From Candidatus Symbiothrix sp. (GTDB taxonomy: Bacteria > Bacteroidota > Bacteroidia > Bacteroidales > Azobacteroidaceae): DNA of 15,899 nt. Location: assembly GCA_031270925.1 (NCBI GenBank), contig JAISWY010000405.1:1-15899 (forward strand), read 5' to 3'. Both the position numbers and the translations under genes were made by a program. Of this stretch, positions 15,645 to 15,899 are shown piece by piece; positions within the stretch are counted from its first letter, which is position 1; each line of letters starts with the position of its first letter. Below the pieces are notes generated by a model. The model was not told the origin of the DNA, searched no databases, and was given only the letters and a program-made list of their open reading frames with translations.

Positions 15645-15652
15645 ATTATTGA
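15645..15652. repeat. Right copy of the 8-bp target-site duplication
   Basis: ATTATTGA directly follows the right terminal inverted repeat, which ends in TTAACC. Removing the element and one copy restores a continuous sequence reading GATTATTGATAGC. Confidence 0.8.
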
Positions 15653-15765
15653 TAGCTTTTCCGCTTTTGATAATATGACGACCGGAGTATTCATTTTTTT
15701 ACAAATTGCAGCGCAAGATTAATGATATTGGCTCAGTTGCAAACCCCTGTGTTAAGTAGAAGCGA

Positions 15766-15861
15766 CAGACCGCAGGTCTGAATATAAATAACCCCCAATG
15801 AAGCGAAGCGATTGGGGGATAGAGAAATAACCACTCTCCCCTCAACCCCGAAGAGGGTTGA
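15766..15861. repeat. Cluster of three hairpin-forming palindromes
   Basis: Three stems stand in a row: CAGACC/GGTCTG with a 3-nt loop (15766-15780), CCCCCAAT/ATTGGGGG with an 11-nt loop rich in GAAGCG (15792-15818), and TCAACCC/GGGTTGA with a 6-nt loop (15842-15861). A minor TTGC-AGC-GCAA stem precedes them at 15706-15716. The regular spacing is like REP/BIME-type repeats or the non-coding flank of a REP-associated tyrosine (IS200-like) transposase; the rest would lie beyond the window. Apart from these stems, 15653-15899 shows no convincing gene or promoter. Confidence 0.55.
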
Positions 15862-15899
15862 ATATATCTATTAACAAGTAGAAGGATATTCCGGCTCAA

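Noticed and set aside
15766..15861. Hairpin cluster considered as a CRISPR array
   Set aside because: The three stems have different sequences; there is no repeated unit and no constant spacer length.
15699..15899. Minus-strand frame of 66 codons running in from the right edge
   Set aside because: It runs straight through the three hairpins, has no recognisable motif, and ends next to the MITE-like element. It is more likely repeat DNA, although a truncated larger gene cannot be excluded without the flanking sequence.

Overview
The window looks like a chromosomal piece of a member of the Bacteroidota, most likely of the order Bacteroidales. It carries a SusC/SusD pair, lipoproteins with acidic residues right after the lipobox cysteine, a C-terminal type IX secretion (T9SS) sorting domain, AT-rich start regions without clear Shine-Dalgarno sequences, and promoter boxes of the Bacteroides form TAnnTTTG. 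Genus and species cannot be read from it.

Left part (1-7702, minus strand): the head of a polysaccharide utilisation locus (PUL). Transcription runs right to left from a promoter near 7656: a SusC-type TonB-dependent transporter, a SusD-type glycan-binding lipoprotein, a SusE/SusF-like lipoprotein with two tandem starch-binding-like modules, a clan GH-D (GH27-like) glycosidase lipoprotein, and the first seven codons of one more gene that leaves the window. Gaps are 13, 15, -4 (ATGA overlap) and 10 nt, so this is one operon. A perfect 9-bp inverted repeat sits at the -33 position of its promoter and is a candidate operator.

Middle (7815-11163, minus strand): a AAA-ATPase-like protein with a C-terminal PD-(D/E)XK nuclease-type domain, and upstream of it a membrane-anchored regulator of the DUF6377 type (periplasmic helical sensor, one membrane helix, coiled coil, C-terminal helix-turn-helix). 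The regulator is the likely controller of the PUL. The ATPase has its own promoter box and looks like an unrelated insertion between regulator and PUL.

Right part (11303-15370, plus strand): a divergent 1355-residue secreted multidomain enzyme with a GH71/99-like glycosidase domain, a right-handed beta-helix, an SGNH carbohydrate-esterase-like domain, a beta-rich domain and a T9SS sorting domain. It ends at a clear intrinsic terminator (15401-15434). A sensible working model is that this enzyme cuts and de-esterifies an acylated alpha-linked glycan at the surface, SusC/D/E import the products, and the GH27-like lipoprotein trims them. The substrate is not determined by the sequence.

Far right (15435-15899): no convincing gene. 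It holds a 184-bp MITE-like element (15461-15644) with near-perfect 28/29-bp terminal inverted repeats, nested internal palindromes and an exact 8-bp target-site duplication, followed by a cluster of three hairpins that may be the edge of another repeat or transposase-linked element.
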